DNA of 64,000 nucleotides from NCBI GenBank assembly GCA_963971425.1, contig OZ020526.1, positions 2,322,180 to 2,386,179 of the forward strand, written 5' to 3'. This document shows positions 33,732 to 47,153 of the stretch, one piece after another (the first letter of the stretch is position 1; each line of letters starts with the position of its first letter). A program made the translations under genes and the position numbers. The DNA comes from Bryoerythrophyllum caledonicum. Its lineage: Eukaryota; Streptophyta; Bryopsida; Pottiales; Pottiaceae. The notes under the pieces were generated by a model. It made no database searches and had not been told where the DNA came from. It worked only from the letters and a program-made list of their open reading frames with translations.

Positions 33732-35519
33732 TTAGCCGTAGCACCGGATGGGGTCGTTGCAGCCCTTCTCGGCGGACTGGCGGAGGCCCATCCTGCCGCC
33801 CTTGGCCAGGTACTGCTGGTGATACGACTCTGCCCGGTAAAACATCTTGGCCGGCAGAATCTCCGTCACAATCTTCCGGTTCAGGTTCTTCTGGTGGTTC
33901 TCCAGAGCTTCCTTGGCAGCCTTCTCTTGCTCCGGCGTGTAGAAGTAGATGCCGGATCGGTATTGCGTTCCAACATCACCACCCTGTCGAACAACAGATG
34001 TTGTGTCAAATTTGTGTCAAACAAGCGTGCATTCTATACAAGCACCTCGGAGATCATTGTATACATGCACCTTCAGGGTTATTGTATACAAGTGCCTTCA
34101 GGAATATTGTATACATGCACCTTCGAGATTATTGTGTCTTCAAAATAAGTATGCAAGCACCTCCAAGAGGTTAAGTGTGCTGGAATGAAGCGGACCGTGA
34201 TATACCTGGCGGTTGAGAGTGGTGGGATCATGGCGGCCCCAGAATACATCGAGCAGGTTCTCGTAGTTGACTTCCGCTGGGTTATACTCCACCCTTACAA
34301 CTTCGGAATGGCCTGTTTTTCAGACAAAGACGTTCTTTGTATCAGTAAGAGGAGAACCAAAACTGTGCCAGTAGCAACTCAATCAGAAAACAAACCAGGA
34401 ATTCAGAACTGAAAAAGAGCCTAACCGCTGTTCATAATCAGCATGCAGCGAACCAAAGACGCAATGAAGAGATGCACATGACAAATCCCAGCTTTCCTCG
34501 TCGATCTCGTCCTCACTCTAAAAGTTCCCGAAACGTGAAAGCCAAAAAAGGACAACAAACATAATCTGCACAAAACTCTACCACTAGAAACTCGATCAAG
34601 GAACAAACCAGCACTCATCACAACTCAAAAAACTAAACACAGAACTTGAACATCAATTTTAACCCTAAAATTCACTCTTGAAGCTCCTAACGGCAGCAGC
34701 ATCCACCAAGCTTGACAGTGTAGATTTCAGAAGCAAACCCCATCTCAAGAACCCTAGCAAAGTCAAGACCTGAACCATATCCACATCGACCGACTCCAAG
34801 CAAGCAAATACATATAAAAAGAAATGCTTACAAACACCACGAAACCTCAACATTCATCGCTAACCTCATTCTAACCCACGCCAGAGCTCCGAAACGTGAG
34901 AGCAAAAAAGGGTAACAAACATTATCCACAGAGCTTGTCCAAAAACCAATCTCAATATCACCAGAAACTTCGAGACCACAACCACATCCATATTGACAAA
35001 TCCTCGAATGACATCCCTCTTAATCAAACGAACCTCTCAATGCTTGATATGCACCTTCCAGAAAACCCAGAAACATCACAACCCTTCTCATCCACCTACG
35101 CCTCTCTCCCAGTCAACCAAACCTCACCTGATTAAACTAACCTCGCAGTGCTTGGTATACACCTTCCTCAATAACTTAGAAACACCAAAACCCATCTCTC
35201 ACGAACATGGCACCTCACCAAAATCATGCCAACAACTCCAATTCCAAACAAACTTCTCACCTGTTTGGCCCGAGCACACGGCTTCATAGGTGGGCATGTG
35301 CATCTGGCCACGCGTGTAGCCCACCTCGGTCTTGGTGACGCCGGGCACGCGCTGATACGCGAGCTCCACGCCCCAGAAGCAGCCGGCGCCGAAGCAGGCC
35401 CACTGGCGACCCGCCGCGGGTCGGTCCTCGTCGGGCCCCTGCGCGATGGCGACGTCCGCGGGGTCGAACTCGCGCGCGCCGCGCGCCCCGAAGCCCAGCA
35501 TGCTCAGGAACCCGTCCAT
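33732..35519 (-). CDS. MSRA: Plastid-type peptide methionine-S-sulfoxide reductase
   Basis: Reduces methionine-S-sulfoxide in oxidised proteins. Exons, in transcript order: 35519-35261, 34312-34206 and 33983-33732; phases agree, giving 205 aa from the ATG at 35519. The catalytic motif [20 protein letters not shown] is intact, as are [49 protein letters not shown] and the C-terminal [10 protein letters not shown] with the resolving cysteines. The sequence is closest to plastid MSRA4-type enzymes (LGFGxR...[11 protein letters not shown]). A transit-peptide-like stretch starts at the ATG at 35701 ([13 protein letters not shown]...) but is out of frame by one base at the G-run near 35570, so the longer precursor is interrupted as given. 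Use of the 35519 start would give a cytosolic form. Confidence 0.9.
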
Positions 35520-35544
35520 CGTCGCCCTCACCTCCTTCCCTCGC

Positions 35545-35701
35545 GTCTCCTTGGCGACGGCCGTCCCTTGCGCAGCTTGAAGGTGCGGTCGAGGAAGGCG
35601 GAGTTGAGGTGAGAGCCGCGCGAGGGAGCTGAGGTCGCGATGGGGGAGAGGAGCGCGTTGGCGGAAGCTGCAAGCGTTGTGGCACGAGACATGGTCGCCA
35701 T
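35545..35701 (-). other. Transit-peptide-like 5' extension of MsrA, out of frame by one base
   Basis: From the ATG at 35701 the frame reads a Ser/Ala/Arg-rich start ([38 protein letters not shown]), a classic plastid-targeting composition, and then drifts into a stop. The next frame reads [18 protein letters not shown] and joins the MsrA ORF. One extra base in the GGG run (about 35568-35570) would unite them; no intron with GT-AG borders does. Confidence 0.6.
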
Positions 35702-36487
35702 CTCCTTCTTCCCTAGAGAAAATGCGCTGCAGGTTTCAACCGACTTTGAGGATGGTGAAGGTGATTGGATTTTTTGGGAATCACCTCCGGCGATGCTACG
35801 CCATATGTTGCATTATGAGTGACGTGCTCGCTTCTGCTTTTGCAACTCCAGAACATTTGTGTACCTGTTCCTCTTTTCTTGTTTCGGGATGTGACATTGA
35901 CTGTTCACCGCTTCTCGCCACAAGTGTTGCTGATTTTCTCACTTTTCTCTCTAAATTCAAGAATCTTTCCCTACTCTAGAGTATTCTTTTGAGGTTCCGT
36001 GAGCTTCAAGAATCTTTCCCTACTCTAGAGTATTCTTTTGAGGTTCCGTGAGCTTGACCTGATAACTTCCTCACTGTTGAGGGCTCCACATGAGGTTATT
36101 CAAGGTGTAATCTAGGTTTTCAGTTTACTCTATATTGAGATCGTACAAACGCTTGGACCTCGAGTACCCTTGCACCGACAATGAATGAAATGCAAAGCAG
36201 TCGAAGGTCTTCTGCTCAAGTAACTTAATCCAATTATAAGCTTGGTTGTTCAGTGGGTAATTTACACACGATGATCACGTACATTCGAAGAGGGGTTAAA
36301 TCTGCAATGTCTTGTTTGAAAGTTGTGAAGCAATCAGACAACAAGAGTAAACCAGCAGATAAACGTGCACTCTGAAAGAGATGGGGACACCAGATCGTGT
36401 ATCTGTGTAACCAAAATTGGAATCCAGCCCATGTGGATGAAAAGAATCCATCTTCTATTCAGAACGAGGGAGACAAAGAGGTGGGAT
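35702..36487. other. Intergenic DNA with a 49-bp tandem duplication
   Basis: Two copies of a 49-bp unit ('gaatctttccctactctaga...') occupy 35961-36009 and 36010-36057. Otherwise nothing is recognisable. The interval holds the MsrA upstream region and the RPL18 3' end. Confidence 0.6.
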
Positions 36488-38111
36488 CTAGACCTTGAAG
36501 CCTCTGCTGTTACGACGACCACGGGCCTTCTCAAACTTGCGGCCCTTGGAGCGCACGTAGGGCTTGGTGCTGCTCTGCGGCACACCCGGCGCCCTGCCAA
36601 AGTGCTTCACTGCCTCACGAGCGTTCTTGGGACCCCTCAGGAGGACCTGCATAGTTCACATAACAAAGCAAAAAGGTCAACTTCAAGGTACCTAAACTTA
36701 AAGTGCATATGGCATTACTGCAATAACAACTAAAATTAAGGTCGATGTCATGTTGCGATCTCTGCTCAAAAGCGTTTCCAGGCATCTCTGCTCTAATGCA
36801 ACATATCAGAGATAAAGGCTAGACAACAAAGTTATATAAAAAATAAAAACCTACATATCAAAGGTAAATTTCAAAACGAAAGCTACAATTGACTGGTAGG
36901 AAAAGACATATCAAAAGTAGCCTCCATTTCAGGAGAGCTAAATTTGGTTAGAAGGAAGGTATAACCTGTAGACACAGTAAAGGAGCGGAGTGAAATGTTT
37001 TTAGAGAAACTCACAGTGTTAGCTCCAGTTGGTGCACGCAATGCGAGCTGATCGAAAGTCAAGCATTCTCCTCCAGCCTTCAGAATGCGGGCACGGGCAG
37101 TCTCCGTAAAGCGCAGAGCGACAACCTTCAAGGCGGGGACCTCGAACTGTCTGATGTCGTCAGTGATGGTACCAACCAACACTGCGGTCTTGTCCTCCTG
37201 TGAGAATGAAACAGGGAATAACAACCTTGAATTCAAAGATAATCAAACAACACATTGGCAGAGATAGAAATCGATGAACAGAAAAACAACCCGCACTCTT
37301 CCACAAAAAAAGGTCTGAGACTGGAACTGGAAAGTAGACACAAGAGAAAGGACCTGACGGCAAAAAGTGAAGTATTACCTTTCCAGCCATGTACTTGACA
37401 AGACGGCTCATGGATAGAGGAGGCCTGTTGGTCTTGCTCATAAACAGACGCTTCAGAACGACGGCGTTAAAGGGAGCCTCCGTCCTCCTCACCAAAAACC
37501 TGTAAAGCTACAGCCACACCAAAAAACCCCTGGTGTCAGAACTCAAAATCCCTTCCCCACCGCTGATTAACAAACCCTAATTTACGCGAAAGCCTCCACA
37601 TTTACGCGAAACCCTAAACCCTAAACCCTCACCACCTAGCCTAAAAACTACAGGCCTCATCTTAGCAGGAAAACAACATCCCGACGGCACAAAACCTAGA
37701 ACTTCACATAGAATGACATCCATTCAAAACACTTAAACCCTACACTCCATACCCATACAAACCCTAAACTACTTGCGGGAAGACAAAAATCCAGGATACA
37801 AAAACCTTGCAACGCACATACGAAAAGAACCTACACCACAGAAACCCTAGATTTCACACAACGCCTCAAACCTAAACCACTCGAGCAACATGAAAAAATC
37901 CACAGCGCTGCACCTTAACAAGAAGCTTAAGGTAGACATTGCCGCTCTTGGGAGCGGTACGCTTGGTCTTCTTGTTGCGACCACCGGCCTTCAAATCGAT
38001 ACCCTAGCACCAAAAGCAACAAAAAAATCGTCAAATCGCACGGCGAGACGAGCAGAAAAACGATGCGGACGAGATGAGAGCACGAAGGAGAGGAAAGGCG
38101 AGCGTTACCAT
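36488..38111 (-). CDS. RPL18: 60S ribosomal protein L18 (eL18)
   Basis: Component of the large cytosolic ribosomal subunit. Exons, in transcript order: 38111-38109 (ATG only), 38003-37914, 37507-37379, 37197-37015 and 36646-36488. All introns are GT-AG in phase 0, giving 187 aa, the usual plant length. Motifs: [70 protein letters not shown], then [13 protein letters not shown] and [13 protein letters not shown]. The first exon holding only the start codon is a known plant RP-gene feature. Short teloboxes lie in the second intron and near the start. Confidence 0.97.
37572..37628. promoter_or_regulatory. Telobox / interstitial telomere motifs in an RPL18 intron
   Basis: AAACCCTAA at 37572-37580 and a short run of three CCCTAAA units at 37609-37628 lie in the second intron; AAACCCTAG also sits just upstream of the RPL18 start (near 38224-38232). 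Teloboxes are common in plant ribosomal-protein genes and act with other cis elements in dividing cells; here the role is inferred from position. Confidence 0.6.
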
Positions 38112-38239
38112 GGCGACGGAGGGAGGGGGATGTGCCCGCGCGCGAGGGAAGCAGTGGCGATCCTGGGAGCGCTTCGAAAGAGAGAGAAAGCCCGGAGGGT
38201 GCTGTCCAGGTCACCATGGTTGAGAGCCAAACCCTAGCG

Positions 38240-41200
38240 CGGCTGCGCGCCGTGCGATCGCGGATCGACGGCGCGTGGGTGCGGGTTTGGGGATCGCGGT
38301 GCGCACCTCGGGAGCCGGTTCTCTCCCTTGTTCCCCTTGTTCCCTTCGAGGGCGACGTGAATGTAGTGAAAAGAATATCAAAATTTGATTTAGTGGGAAC
38401 TACGTTTACGATACTTTTTGTTAAAAAGTTCCACCAAAAAGGATTAATTTATTGATACAGGATTTTCTATGGTTGGAGGAGGATGCCATATGAAAAGTTC
38501 ATTTTTTTATTTAGAACTTGCGTTCGTGATATGTTTCAATTTGGGATGTTTATCATGAATGTGGAAGCATTTTGCATACCTTGTGAGCCTTTAAAAGAAA
38601 CTTAAATTCTCAATAATCACAACAAATCCCTCAAAATTATATTTATACACTCAAAAACTTCACACCGTGTGTTTGTTTCTTACTATTCACAGCGAGTATT
38701 GTTTTGGTTTTGTTCATTGTACTTCTGTCATAGAACTGAGGCATACAAACCTTGGACTTATTAGAGTTTTCCTGAAAGTACTCAAGGTTTAAACCTAACT
38801 GTCACCCCAAAACACTGATATGGGTTGTACACCTCAAAGTCCACTTGTTTTTGAGAAACATGGTGGTTTGGTTAACTTTGGGGTTTATTCCATAAATTAT
38901 GGTCCTTTGTCACCCACCCAACTTGCTACAGGGTTAATCATCAAGGCACAGTCACCGTCCAAACGTAGATGCAAGGTGGCATTGGTGACTCCAAATTACT
39001 AATTTCGTTACATTAGCTTGTTCCATGCGCGTGGCCCATAAAATATGGAGGGTGAGAACTTTCACCCTGCAAATATTGCCGTATTTAAATCTCACCCTGC
39101 TTTGGTGAATAGAGAAAGACAAAAGGTCCTTAAAGGATGTTGCACCGGGTCTTTTTGGCTGACACAAGGTTGCCACCCTTTAAAACTCAAACTTTCAAGA
39201 AAACTCTATTACATTCATGATGCAATCAAATGGGGACAAAAAAAAGACAGGGATCCATTCAAATTAATAAATTGTGGATTCCATTCAATTATTCCTGTTT
39301 TTGGTGTTCAATCTTAGTTTAGGATGACTTACTATAGAGATTTGAATCATGCAAACAAGGCGTATTATGCCAAGACTAGGTTCAATCAACTACTTATTCT
39401 TATCTCAGTGAGAATAAAATTGTTGGACATCTTGGATTATTTTCTATTATTAATGTAGTTAATAACTAATGTAACTACATTCTCTCCTAAGATCCTAAAA
39501 TCCAAAACTTTGGTGGAATTTGTACAAAGATAACACACATGTTGAAATTGATTTTATTCAATAGTAGTCATTTTATATTATGCTACACCAAAGACAAAAT
39601 TAGACACTAAGAAAGTAGGATTGGGCAATAATACCCATGCTGATATTATGGTAGTTACCACCACTGGTTGGGTGAAAGGCACTTCATTGTATTAACCTAG
39701 AAAATTTAAAGAGGTAGAATGGTGAATGCAATATTTATTTAGAAACATTGTTCTTAAAAGATTAAAGTGATCTAAGGCTTCAAAATGAAACCTGGATAAG
39801 CAACTTTTACCACAATGAGTTGTTCCCAATAAAGGATCTTAGCATGCAAAAGACATGCACTTTAAAAATTCCATAAATTGGGTTGCACTTGTCAAATCTA
39901 GGAAATAAGACGCCTTAGAACATGGATGTTGCTACATTTGTTAGGTTTGGAGGTATATTAGTTTCACCCCTAAAGGCCTATGACAATTTCACACCAAAAA
40001 CACTTCAAGATTGTTGATTCTAGTGCAATGAGTAAGGAAGGAAATAAAACCTTATAATTATCTTTTTGACCGTAGGATCTCTATGAAGACTTACTAAGTA
40101 ACATACTCACAAAATTTCATATACTTTGACCGCACGGATTGAAAGATCATAATGTTTGAAGTCAAGAAAATGGTTCATTTTCTTCTCTGCATTGAGTGGA
40201 TCAGGAAACTTTGACTTCACTTGGTATTAAAAAATTTGCACTACACAAGCTCTAAATCTTTTACCGTTGTGTTGAGCATGATGTTAGTTCCATACTCAAC
40301 AATTTTTAGAGGTAGAAAATAGGTATAGATGAAGTTTTTTCTTGGCTTGCCCAAAATGTGTAAAAATGTTAGACTTGAGTTTAGATGTTTTTTTACATTG
40401 AAGACAAGAATTTTTGATACATTGCACTTATTATAATTTTATAATAGAATTTCATGGTGGCAAAAAAAATTAGTGCAAAATCAGAGTGGTGTGATTAGTG
40501 GTGGTTTCCTTTAAATGCATCTACTACAATATAGTTTGGAGGTAGTTAACATGGATTTTTGAATTGGCAGTGAATTAACATGGACTATGTTAAAATCTTT
40601 CTAAAGGAAATCAAATTTATAAAATGATTCTTTTTAAATTAGAATCCCATGTGCAATATAGTACTTGTTAGTTTGTTCAATTAGTATGCCAACTTATTTT
40701 TGAGGTTGTTTGATTTATATATATAATATGGCATAGTAGTTGCTAAAAATCTATGGTACGTCTTTCATCCTATAGACAAATTTGATTTAGTGATGGAACA
40801 AACAAACACTTTACTCACACCGCCCTCCCTAGGAGACCATAATTCTTCTTTTGGTATGTCTTTAACACTTTAGTGCATGAAAGGCCCAAATGTGGTCTTT
40901 AAATGTGTTAACTCTCAAATTGCATGAAATTTGTAAGGAGTTAGACTTTGAAATTTGAATAATAGATTTGTGCACTCATTACAGCTTGCAATTTACAGGT
41001 TGCACACATTACACTCTGCAAAAATGAGATTGCAATTTGGAGTCATAAAACACAAGGAAAAGCTAAGGCTACATCGCAAAATACATCAAATATAATAAAT
41101 ACAATGGATGTCTATAAATACCATGCCACGTACTATGTTGTATTTTCATACACATGCAAAGTGATTTTGGTATTAAACATTGGTTTAAAATTTGTCTCTA

Positions 41201-41738
41201 AGAGACTCTTCATTGTTTTGTGATTGTTGATCACCCTCTCATTGCATACAAAACTACGGTTTTTATTTGTAGAAGTTTTGGAACAATTTTGTATACAATC
41301 AAGTGGACAAAAATAAAAAGATCATCAATAATCATATAAAGATGTTTTCCTCACAAATGATATGTCAATGCGGAGTTATCAGCCTAATGCACGTATAAAC
41401 CTTTTTCATTCAAAGGACGGAATTTCTTACTGAAATCCATTGGTTGATCAAGTAGAACACCTTCCAAAATCCATAGTTTTCACTACCAATATGCAATTAC
41501 TTCAACTCTTAAACATCAATGGTGGCAGTGGTAAGCACAATATTCTACATGGATAATGTCATATTTGAACATGATGAGGTTCAAATATTAAAATGATGGT
41601 TGTCCAAATGAAAGTTGCTAGATATTAATTGAAGAAACTTCAATCCAAAGGTGTAAGTGTTGTTATATTTTAATGTATTTTTTGTATTTTATAGAGTAAA
41701 ATGAGTGCCTATATATACAACTCCCAAATGACGTTTAA
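38240..41738. other. Repeat-derived intergenic DNA
   Basis: No gene is visible. 39958-39990 carries a piggyBac-like 'CCCCTAAAGG' terminus motif without TTAA. 40070-40160 resembles 41845-41950 and 43660-43760 (shared 'ccgtaggatct', 'catcgcacggat', 'gtttgaagt'), so several copies of one element family are present. Confidence 0.45.
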
Positions 41739-42317
41739 TCCCTAAAGCACCACACCCAATTTTGCTAAAAAACTAGTCCAAAAATGCCACTACCAAAAAG
41801 AGGTAGGAAGTTCACATTTTTAAAGAGAATTTTGTTACTTTTCACTGTAAGATCTTGAAAAAGACTTCTATATGAACATGCAATATTTTTTGGTTGCAAT
41901 CCATCGCACGGATATGAGAATTGTAGTGTTTGAAGTGCAAACTTTTTTATCCTCCCCTTCCCAGACAATATATGAAATTTTTTACTTGGATTAAAATTGT
42001 TTTTTTACACTAAAGACAAGAAATGTTTTTTGACATCTTCAAAGATAGTGATATCTTGATATGTATGAAAATTTTAATCTCGATAGAAACCTTTAGCAAA
42101 ATTTTGGAGTTGCCTAGAGTCCCTTATTTTGCACTTAGAATAGCATAACTTTAGTTTTAAAGGTATGTTGTGAAAAATATTATATTTGCATAGAGCTACT
42201 ACTATGATGCATCTTCATAAAAATTCCAAAAGTTCTTGATCAAAATTGAGATTGTAGGAACATGCCCAAAACAAAAAAACGTCTCCCTCGGGGAAATGAT
42301 CCCTCAGAGGTTAAGGA
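41739..42317. mobile_element. TTAA-flanked MITE-like element, 579 bp
   Basis: TTAA flanks both ends (41735-41738 and 42318-42321). The termini TCCCTAAAGC and, on the other strand, TCCTTAACC form an imperfect inverted repeat similar to the 535 element's terminus. The interior has no ORF. Its 3' half resembles 28075-28215 and 44240-44400. Confidence 0.5.
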
Positions 42318-42590
42318 TTAAACTCTAAACTCTACGCAGTGGTCACTTTTAAACATGATTAGTTCACAATGGAGAATGTTCATTAATTTTTTTTTTAAAT
42401 TCAAGAAATTTGTCTAGGTGATATCCGTGTAATGTCAAGGTGACTCTCATATAATGTCCAGGTGATATTAATATAATACCTAGGTGGTACTCATTGTATC
42501 TACCCTTGAGAAGGGGAAGTAGTTCCATACTACTAATCCTTCGTCATGTGGGTATTGGCTAAGTGGTAGAATGAAGAGACACTCTATTTA

Positions 42591-43630
42591 AGGCCGATTT
42601 ACATTAGGCCTGGGGTCGGATGGAAGGCCGGCCGGATTTGCCTTCAATCCGGCCTTCAATCCGGCCTCAATTCTTCCATCCGGCCTTCATTCTTCCATCC
42701 GGCCCCAAATAATGTAAAGCATTGAGGCCGGATTCTAAGGCCGGATTTCAAATTCATCATCTTGGCCCTAGTCAATGTAAAGTGTTGGGGCCGGATTCTA
42801 GGGCTAAATTTCCAATTTTTAAGTGTCTTAGATTTTCATAAGGCTCAACTAAAAATTATAGAAGCACATGTGTCAAGCTTTTGTCTTTGTTTCTTCCCTA
42901 GTTTAAAGAAAAATAGGTTTCATATATTTACTTTATATGTTTTCTTTCTTTACTACATTTTTAATAAATAAATAAATAAATAAATAAGAGTATTTTTTCT
43001 ATTTTCATAATTTTTTTCTCTTTTCACTTATTTTTTACAGGTCTAAAATAAAAGAGAGTTTTTTTTTTCATATATTTGCAACTTCTAATTCCTCTTCCTA
43101 TTTTGACTATTGGAAAAAAGAGTTTTATTTACTTTATTTGGCTAAATCCCCTTTTTTGGGTGCATATCCAAAAGGAAGGAGTATTTTAACTTCAATTTTT
43201 ATTTTTTTTAAATAATGATTTAAAAAAAATCGAAATAAAAATTTCTTCTTTCAAAAATAATAAATATTTTTTCAAATAAAAAAATATTTTTTCAAAACAA
43301 TTTTTTTTTTCAAAATAACAAAATATTTTTTCAAAATCATTTATATTTATATACATATATATCTAATATTAATTGACGGTAGCGATTTGAAGGATTCAAC
43401 AGAGGAACCGAATCCGGCCCTCGATAGGAGTTTGAGCCACCCCAAACCTCGTCCCAATTGCTCCCTTGGGGCCGGATGGTTTGGCGCCAAAACCATGCCA
43501 CCTAAGGCGACATGTAGGATGAAATATAAAGCTCTTGGGTTGGATTTTGAGAGATTGAAAGATCCTAGTGGTTGAAACTTGGAGAGTTCCGGCCGGTCTT
43601 CAATCCGGCCCCAAGTATAAACCGGCCCTT
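42591..43630. mobile_element. GGCCGG-rich TIR element A, ~1.04 kb
   Basis: The left end (AAGGCCGATTTACATTAGG, GGGGTCGGATGGAAGGCCGG) and the complement of the right end (AAGGGCCGGTTTATACTTGG, GGCCGGATTGAAGACCGG) form imperfect terminal inverted repeats of about 48 bp. Just inside the left end are several direct copies of 'atccggcctTCAat'. No transposase is present. Confidence 0.65.
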
Positions 43631-44400
43631 AGACTAATTAAAACTTCCATTTACTATTTTCAACCGTAGGATCTTCAAGACAACTACCACAAGAAGACAC
43701 CCACAACATTCCATAAATGTTGACCATGCAAATTGTAAAATACATGCATTTGAAGAGTGCAAAATTGTTTTTTTATCCATTGTGTCGAGACAAGGCCAAC
43801 ATACTTTCTCAAGATTTTGGAATACTTTTCCACTACATTGCATAAGCTCAATGGATCTATGTTCTATCTTGTGTTAAGTCATCGCACGCCAAAAATCACA
43901 AGTAATGGAGGTGTTCACAATAAGAAAAATGGCGTAAGGAAATAACTAGGGGTAAGGAAATCGGCCATTTACTTAGGAAAGCAATTTTATTTTTTAATTA
44001 GAAAAATAATTGTTGGATCTAAAATCCAGAGGGTGATTAGAATTATCACAACTTATTCTAACATTAGAAAAAATACTTTTCAAAAAAAGTAAAATCCTTA
44101 ATTTCTATGGGTTTTTAAGTGCGAACATTGAAGGTTGCCAAGAACTTTGCTTCACTACTACCCACCTCAAACATACACAATTGTCATCTCTTCAGCTGTC
44201 TAGCTCCCAAAAGAAACATGCTTTTAATGTTTGAAGCACCATAACTTTTTCTCTGTAAGTCCAAAAGTAGAAAGAAAAAACTCCCCACAAAGATAACCCA
44301 TATTCCTTTTCTCACTAAAAATTTCAAGAAGTTCTCTGCAAAAATGGATTTTTAGGAACCTGCCCAGAATCGATTTGTACCCTGCCTAAAACTTGTTTTA

Positions 44401-46853
44401 GGCCCGCTTTACATTATGGTGGAGAACTCCATTGGCTAAGAATTCAAGGGAAATGGAGCAATATGATTGAAGAACAATTTGTTCTTCACCGGATTGGGTT
44501 TACACTATGGCCAAGATCTGACCGGTGAAGAACTTCAAGCATGGATGAAAAAATGACATGGATGCCTATGTGGCAACACTTTTTTGAAGAGGTCCTCTCC
44601 TCTGGGTTAGTTTCTTGTCCGACCTCAACCCCCCGGTTTAGAAACCAATCCACTGGAGAAGAAGAACTTACTAAAAAAATTCTTTCCCCCTCCAAATTCG
44701 CTGAATTTTATTGCACTTCAAGTTCTTGTTTCTCCTTCCATGAGTGTCAATTTTGAAAAATAATTAATGGATGAGATGCGCATTTTTGTCTAGTTATTGT
44801 GGTAAAAATTTCAAGTCCATTCAATAAGTATTGAGTGAATTACCTGCATTTTAGTGGAAGGGGGTTCTACAAACAAATTCAGGGTCAGTTTTGAACACTG
44901 CAACTTCGGCGTGATGTAACTTCTTGGTGGAAGATTCTTATCCAACACTTGTTTTTTTTCCAAAGATGCACATTTTTGTCTTGTTTGTGTGGTACAAATT
45001 TCAAGTCCATTCAACAAGTATTTAGTGAGTGACGTGCATTTTAGTAGAAGGGGGTTCTGCCATTAAATTCAGGATCAGTTTTAAACACTGCTACTTCCGT
45101 GTGCTGTAACTTCTTGGTAAAAAATCCTCTTACAACAATTGTTTTCTCATAGATGCGCATTTTTGTCTAGTTTATGTGGTGTAAATTTCAAGTCTGTTAA
45201 ATTAGTATTGAGTGTGTTACGTGCATTTTAGTGGAAGGGGGTTCTGCATATTTGCAAATTTTTATTGCTATTGATTTTCAACTGTTCTTTACTTGTAAAT
45301 GACATGATTATGGGGCTTGTGTTTCAAGTAGGAGTTTATTGCTTGTTACTTTTTCTTAGATTTTCAAAGTTGACTGTAACCCAAAAACCCTATGCTAGAT
45401 TATGTTTTCTAAACAAGAAGTAGAGTGACCCGGTGAAATAAATGGCTCTCAAAATTACATTGTATGTTGAATTCATGTGAACTTTTTACTACACAAATTA
45501 GGCAAGTAGGACCATTTTTTCCAACATGTTTACTACATTTTTACACTTGATGTAAAATGTATAGATTTTGAAAGGTGATTATGGCCAAAAATGCATGGGG
45601 AACCTTACAACAATAAGTAGATGGGAGATATCCATCCTTTGTTCATAGAAATCAAAAGCTAATTTGGAAAATGATTTTTCATCTACAAAGAGTTGGCGCA
45701 TTGAAGAAATTAAAAGGAAAAGACAAGATGACATTGGCAAAAAGCGGGAAAGAAATTTAAAAAACAACTTACATTGATGGTACATGTTTTATTTAGAATA
45801 GTTGCTTTTGAGTTTGACCTTATATTTGGACATCGATCGTTGTCAAGGTATATCTTATTTTTATTTTTATTTTTATATTGACATCTTTTGAGATTTCTTT
45901 TACACACTCGTCTAATACGCAAAAATCATTTCATTTCTATTAGTTGGGTCAATTATTGTCGAGACAAAAAAACAATGTCCTAAAGTTTCATACTAATATT
46001 TTTTTCAAATTATGTGTTATTTTTCATATTTCATTTTTAAAATTATTGTATTGAAAATATTTTATACCAACTTCATATTGTCTTTTTACAATATGATCTC
46101 AAGAAGGATTGAAACAATATTGATTTTATGTCAATATTGATATGGAATGCGATTTATGACCATAAAAAACATATATCTCTGATATATTCTACATATGAAC
46201 AAAATTTCCTTTAATTTCCTGTTGTACTTTTGGCAAATAAATTTTGAACAATCAAATTGATTTTTTTTTGTAGTATAAAAATTATAAAGTAGAAACCACA
46301 GTAAGCACATAGATGTGTTGTTACCTAGTCTAATGTCAGCATCAACAAGCCTTATGTGGTAATTAAAGAAAAGGCAAGCAAATAATTAAAAGGTTTGAAA
46401 CAAATAAGTTATAACATGGTTGTGTGTGCTAACAACATGTATATTGCATTCATGTTAATTTTTTACCACCCAAACTAAACAAGTAGGGGCTTTTTTCCCA
46501 ACAACTTTTACCGTACTACATTTGGACATTTGATGCAAAAGATATAAATTTTTGTAGTTCAACGGAGTCCATAATGTTACATAATGTGTCCATGGGGACC
46601 ATTAGATACTGTGGTTTCCATTGGCTAGCATAAACTTTCTTGGTGGTGAAGTTCACAGGTGGTCTTCACCTTATGAAGTTGGCTGGTGGACTTCACCCTT
46701 GGATGTTTACACTACTAACTGGTCAAGACTTCTTCATGCATTACTTTATTCTTTTTTTGTCTTGTCCAACATCCATGCCTCAAATAACCATGTCTTGGCC
46801 GAGACTTCTTGACCGGCCAGTGGAGTTCTCCACCATAGTGTAAAACCCCCCTT
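44401..46853. mobile_element. TIR element B, ~2.45 kb
   Basis: Left 44408-44436 and right 46816-46844 are inverted copies sharing TTTACANTATGGTGGAGAAC and TCCANTGGC. The outer bases (GGCCCG..., CTAAGGGGGG...) recall element A, and both right ends read CCTTAGACT, so the two belong to related families. The inner DNA has the tandem array at 44773-45250 and no credible transposase. Confidence 0.65.
44773..45250. repeat. ~190-bp tandem repeat, 2.5 copies
   Basis: The copies start near 44773, 44964 and 45152 ('agatgcRcatttttgtctWgtt') and contain 'gcattttagtRgaagggggttct'. They lie inside element B. Confidence 0.85.
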
Positions 46854-47153
46854 AGACTGACCTAGAACGATGGTTACCAATTCTTCGGCTCAGGGTTCAG
46901 GACAAACGAACATAACATCCATGTTTCTATTCTAGAACAGGATCTACAGGTGACCGTGATCTTCTGTGCTCAACAGCAAACACGAAAGCAGAAAGAATGG
47001 AAAAGAATTAAGCAAGACACACCAAACCTTGATCTGCTAGAAACATGATTACATTACTAAATCCAACATTAAGTGTCCGATGAGAAAGAGTACTCAGCAC
47101 CTCAAATGTTTGTATAATATGTACAACGGCAGAAGGAAAAAGCCCTACCATTC

